From CAZEFK01 sp964511405 (GTDB lineage Bacteria; Pseudomonadota; Alphaproteobacteria; Elsterales; Elsteraceae): a stretch of DNA of 15,903 bases. Location of the stretch: the NCBI GenBank assembly GCA_964511405.1, contig CAZEFK010000172.1, positions 1 through 15,903 on the forward strand. The letters are read 5' to 3'. The position numbers were made by a program, and so were the translations under genes. The notes under the pieces were generated by a model. It was not told the DNA's origin. It saw only the letters and a list, made by a program, of their open reading frames with translations, and made no database searches. Shown here in pieces: positions 13,529 through 15,903 of the stretch (positions are counted from its first letter, which is position 1; every line of letters begins with the position of its first letter).

Positions 13529-14221
13529 ATGATCTATCCCATTCCCGACATCCTGACCGCCCCCGAGCTCACCGACGTGCGCGCGCTGCTGGCCCGCCGG
13601 TCCTTCGCCGACGGCCGCGGTACTGTGGGCGAGGCGCTGCACGGCGCCAAACGGAACCTGGAGCTGCCCAGCCACCGGACCGAGGCGCCCGAGACGGCGC
13701 AGGCCGCCCGCATCGTGGCGGCGGCGCTGGTGCGCTCGGACGCCTTCATGGAGCTGGCGCTGCCGCGGCGGATCACGCCGCTGCTGTTCAACCGCTACGA
13801 GACCGGCATGTTCTATGGCGCCCATGTCGACGAGAGCGTGATGGGCGAGCCGCCGGAGCGGCTGCGCTGCGACCTGTCGCTGACCGTGTTCGTCTCGGCT
13901 CCCGACGAGTACGAGGGCGGCGAGCTGGTGATCAATTGCGACGGCCCGGCGGTGGCGGCCAAGCTGCCCGCCGGGCATATGGTGCTCTATCCGGCCGACA
14001 CCGTGCATCGGGTGGCGCCGGTTACGGCCGGCACGCGGCTGGCCGCGGTCGGCTGGGTCATGAGCGAGGTCCGCCGCGCCGACCAGCGCGCCATCCTATG
14101 GGACCTGAAGCGCAGCCGGGACGAGCTGGCGCTGGCCGGCCACACCCAGAACCCCGACGGCGCGTTCCACCGCCTGGGCAAGGTGCGCGCGAACCTGCTG
14201 CGGATGTGGGCCGACCTGTGA
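13529..14221 (+). CDS. PKHD-type Fe(II)/2-oxoglutarate-dependent hydroxylase (PiuC/YbiX family)
   Basis: The protein is 230 residues, the usual PiuC/YbiX length (about 226). The iron-binding facial triad is visible: H99 and D101 in 'YGAHVDESVM', and H160 in 'YPADTVHRVAPV'. R170 ('TAGTRLAAVGW') is placed to bind 2-oxoglutarate. The early 'VGEALHGAKRNLEL' segment and the later 'YEGGELVI' are family-typical. In other bacteria these genes sit beside TonB-dependent siderophore receptors and respond to iron; no receptor gene is adjacent here. The start at ATG 13529 gives the family N-terminus ('MIYPIPDILT'); an upstream ATG at 13466 would overlap the candidate promoter of the divergent operon and has no support. 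The physiological substrate is not known. Confidence 0.88.
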   Translation: MIYPIPDILTAPELTDVRALLARRSFADGRGTVGEALHGAKRNLELPSHRTEAPETAQAARIVAAALVRSDAFMELALPRRITPLLFNRYETGMFYGAHVDESVMGEPPERLRCDLSLTVFVSAPDEYEGGELVINCDGPAVAAKLPAGHMVLYPADTVHRVAPVTAGTRLAAVGWVMSEVRRADQRAILWDLKRSRDELALAGHTQNPDGAFHRLGKVRANLLRMWADL

Positions 14222-14291
14222 CGGGGTTTGACCGCAGCAGCCGCCTGTGGCTAATGGGCGCCCTAAAAGCCGGATAAAGACGAAGGTGGGC

Positions 14292-15491
14292 ATGAAGGTC
14301 GCCGTCATGAAGGAGCGACGCCCCGACGAGGCGCGCGTCGCGGCCTCGCCTGACACTGTGCGCAAGCTGGTCGGGTTGGGGCTGTCGGTCGCGGTCGAAT
14401 CGGGGGCAGGCGCTGCCGCCGCCATACCGGACGAGGCGTTCGCCGCCGCCGGCGCCACGATCGCCGGGGACGCCGCGGCGGCCCTGGCCGATGCCGATGT
14501 GGTGCTGAAGGTCCAGCGGCCGCTGGGCCCGGGCGAGGGCGCCGTCGACGAGCTGGCCCTGATCAAGCCGGGCGCGGCGCTGATCGGCCTGCTGTCGCCC
14601 TATGGCGGCGGCCATGTGGCCGCCTTCGCCAAGGCCGGCATCCGGGCCTTCGCCATGGAGTTCGTGCCGCGGATCACCCGGGCCCAGACCATGGACGTGC
14701 TGTCCAGCCAGGCCAACCTGGCCGGCTACAAGGCGGTGCTGGACGCTGCATCCGTCTATCGCCGGGCGTTCCCGATGATGATGACCGCGGCCGGCACCAT
14801 CGCGCCGGCCCGCGTCCTGGTCATGGGCGCCGGCGTCGCCGGGCTGCAGGCGATCGCCACGGCCCGGCGCCTGGGCGCGGTGGTCTCGGCCACCGACGTG
14901 CGCATGGCCGCCAAGGAGCAGGTGCAGTCGCTGGGCGCCACCTTCGTCGCCGTCGAGAACGAGGAGAGTCGCCAGGCCGAAACCGCCGGCGGCTATGCCC
15001 GCGAGATGAGCGACGACTACAAGCGGCAGCAGGCGGCGCTGATCGCCGAGACCATCAAGAAACAGGACATCGTCATCTGCACCGCCCTGATCCCGGGCCG
15101 GCCGGCGCCGCTGCTGGTCTCGGCAGAGATGGTGCGCTCGATGAAGCCGGGCTCGGTGATCGTCGACCTGGCGGTCGAGCAGGGCGGCAATTGCGCCCTA
15201 TCGAAGCCGGGCGCGGTGGTCGAGGTTCCGCCCGGCGTCACCATCGTCGGCCACGCCAACGTGCCAAGCCGGGTCGCCACCGACGCCGCCCAGCTCTATG
15301 CCCGCAACCTGCTGGCGTTCCTGACGCCGCTGGTCGACAAGGACAAGGCGGCGCTGAAGCTCGACCGCGACGATGAGATCGTCAAGGCGACGCTGCTCAC
15401 CGCCGACGGCCAGGTCGTCCACCCGGCGCTGGCCGCCAAGGCTCCCGAACCCACCCAGCCCGCGGCGCCGCCGCCGGAGGCCACGCCATGA
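14292..15491 (+). CDS. pntAA: NAD(P)+ transhydrogenase subunit alpha, part 1 (NAD-binding domain I)
   Basis: The protein is 399 residues, close to the roughly 384-residue Rhodospirillum rubrum PntAA. The start is 'MKVAVMKERRPDEARVAASPDTV'. 'GALIGLLSPYGG'-like and 'SSQANLAGYKAV' segments are characteristic, and the Rossmann motif is 'VLVMGAGVAGLQAIATARRLGA' with 'ATDVR' after it. 'DDYKRQQAALIAETIKKQDIVICTALIPGRPAP' and 'EQGGNCALSKPG' complete the domain. It is the soluble NAD(H)-binding component of the proton-pumping transhydrogenase that makes NADPH at the membrane. The ATG at 14292 follows GAAGGTGGG; an upstream ATG at 14247 would add 15 atypical residues. The C-terminus is an Ala/Pro-rich linker. 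The stop overlaps the pntAB start (ATGA). The split alpha subunit is typical of alphaproteobacteria. Confidence 0.95.
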   Translation: MKVAVMKERRPDEARVAASPDTVRKLVGLGLSVAVESGAGAAAAIPDEAFAAAGATIAGDAAAALADADVVLKVQRPLGPGEGAVDELALIKPGAALIGLLSPYGGGHVAAFAKAGIRAFAMEFVPRITRAQTMDVLSSQANLAGYKAVLDAASVYRRAFPMMMTAAGTIAPARVLVMGAGVAGLQAIATARRLGAVVSATDVRMAAKEQVQSLGATFVAVENEESRQAETAGGYAREMSDDYKRQQAALIAETIKKQDIVICTALIPGRPAPLLVSAEMVRSMKPGSVIVDLAVEQGGNCALSKPGAVVEVPPGVTIVGHANVPSRVATDAAQLYARNLLAFLTPLVDKDKAALKLDRDDEIVKATLLTADGQVVHPALAAKAPEPTQPAAPPPEATP

Positions 15492-15903
15492 CCCCCGCCC
15501 AGGACGACGCCGCGTCGACCGCCCAGTCGCTTGCCGACCTGGCGCGGATCCTCGCCGACCGCGCCCACGAGCTCAGCGCCAAGATCGCGACCCTGCCGGC
15601 GGTCGGCCCGGCCGCCGGCCATGGCGGGGTCGACCCGTCGGTGGTGGGGCTGACCGTGTTCGTGCTCGCCTGCTTCGTCGGCTACCATGTGGTCTGGCGG
15701 GTGACGCCGGCGCTGCACTCGCCGCTGATGGCGGTGACCAACGCCATCTCCAGCGTGATCATCGTGGGCGCCCTGATCGCCGCCGGGCCGGCGCATTTCG
15801 ACTTCGCCAAGGTGATGGGCTTCCTGGCCGTGGTGCTGGCCAGCGTGAACATCTTCGGCGGCTTCATCGTCACGCAGCGCATGCTGCAGATGTTCAAGAA
15901 GAA
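15488..15903 (+). CDS. pntAB: NAD(P)+ transhydrogenase subunit alpha, part 2 (membrane), 3' end beyond the window
   Basis: The frame starts with the ATG that overlaps the pntAA stop and is open to the window end (138 codons plus two bases). An N-terminal soluble stretch of about 45 residues is followed by hydrophobic helices: 'VVGLTVFVLACFVGYHVVW', then 'PLMAVTNAISSVIIVGALIAAG', then 'VMGFLAVVLASVNIFGGFIVTQRMLQMFKK'. 'PLMAVTNAIS' is a hallmark of this membrane subunit. PntAB is usually about 100-140 residues and often ends soon after 'MLQMF', so the gene is probably almost complete. PntB is expected just downstream. Confidence 0.95.
   Translation, partial: MTPAQDDAASTAQSLADLARILADRAHELSAKIATLPAVGPAAGHGGVDPSVVGLTVFVLACFVGYHVVWRVTPALHSPLMAVTNAISSVIIVGALIAAGPAHFDFAKVMGFLAVVLASVNIFGGFIVTQRMLQMFKK

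Noticed and set aside
11789..14277. Plus-strand frames of several hundred codons opposite the sigma factor and across the YCII gene
   Set aside because: They are mirror images of the sigma factor and YCII coding regions with no domain content.
1..15903. CRISPR arrays, tRNA or rRNA genes, riboswitches and complete insertion sequences
   Set aside because: No regularly spaced repeats, tRNA-like cloverleaf, rRNA sequence or intact transposase with terminal repeats was seen on either strand.

Overview
The window is high-GC, densely packed bacterial DNA. The split transhydrogenase genes (pntAA, pntAB), an AarF/UbiB kinase of the 'KVAQ' type and the overall codon use suggest an alphaproteobacterium, probably Rhodospirillales-like. 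That placement is inference from gene content; no rRNA or tRNA gene is present to confirm it.

Left part (1-2375): the 3' end of an M3-family oligoendopeptidase, an ABC1/AarF kinase, then a scar of two toxin-antitoxin loci. These are a PIN toxin without its N-terminus followed by its intact ribbon-helix-helix antitoxin, and a DUF1778 (TacA-like) antitoxin with no toxin gene behind it.

Centre (2406-11257): a flavodoxin-fold NAD(P)H-dependent reductase is divergent from a GcvA-type LysR regulator. A second LysR regulator is divergent from a five-gene same-strand run: FAD monooxygenase, AAHS-like MFS transporter, PcpA-type extradiol (hydroquinone) dioxygenase, maleylacetate reductase and a PLP-dependent decarboxylase. 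The dioxygenase carries, at the exact PcpA positions as I recall them, the iron ligands H11, H227 and E276 and the second-sphere residues H10, T13, H226, R259 and Y266. The likely job of the set is uptake of an aromatic compound, flavin-dependent hydroxylation to a (substituted) hydroquinone, ring cleavage to a maleylacetate-type product, and reduction to 3-oxoadipate for central metabolism. The aromatic substrate and the role of the PLP enzyme cannot be read from the sequence. The 141-bp control region between the second LysR gene and the monooxygenase holds a T-N11-A palindrome and a 16-bp direct repeat repeated 50 bp apart.

Right part (11258-15903): a 421-bp stretch with a coding-like fragment that has no start. 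Beside it is a short antisense remnant of a second antitoxin, related to the left one but diverged. Next is an ECF42-type sigma factor translationally coupled to a YCII/DGPF protein, with a candidate autoregulated promoter (TGTCGA and CGAC elements) upstream. Then come a PiuC/YbiX-type Fe(II)/2-oxoglutarate hydroxylase and the first two genes of a proton-translocating transhydrogenase; pntAB is cut by the window end.

The catabolic cluster is thus bracketed by toxin-antitoxin debris, which would fit an accessory insertion between older chromosomal genes. This is inference. No CRISPR array, rRNA, tRNA or intact insertion sequence was found.
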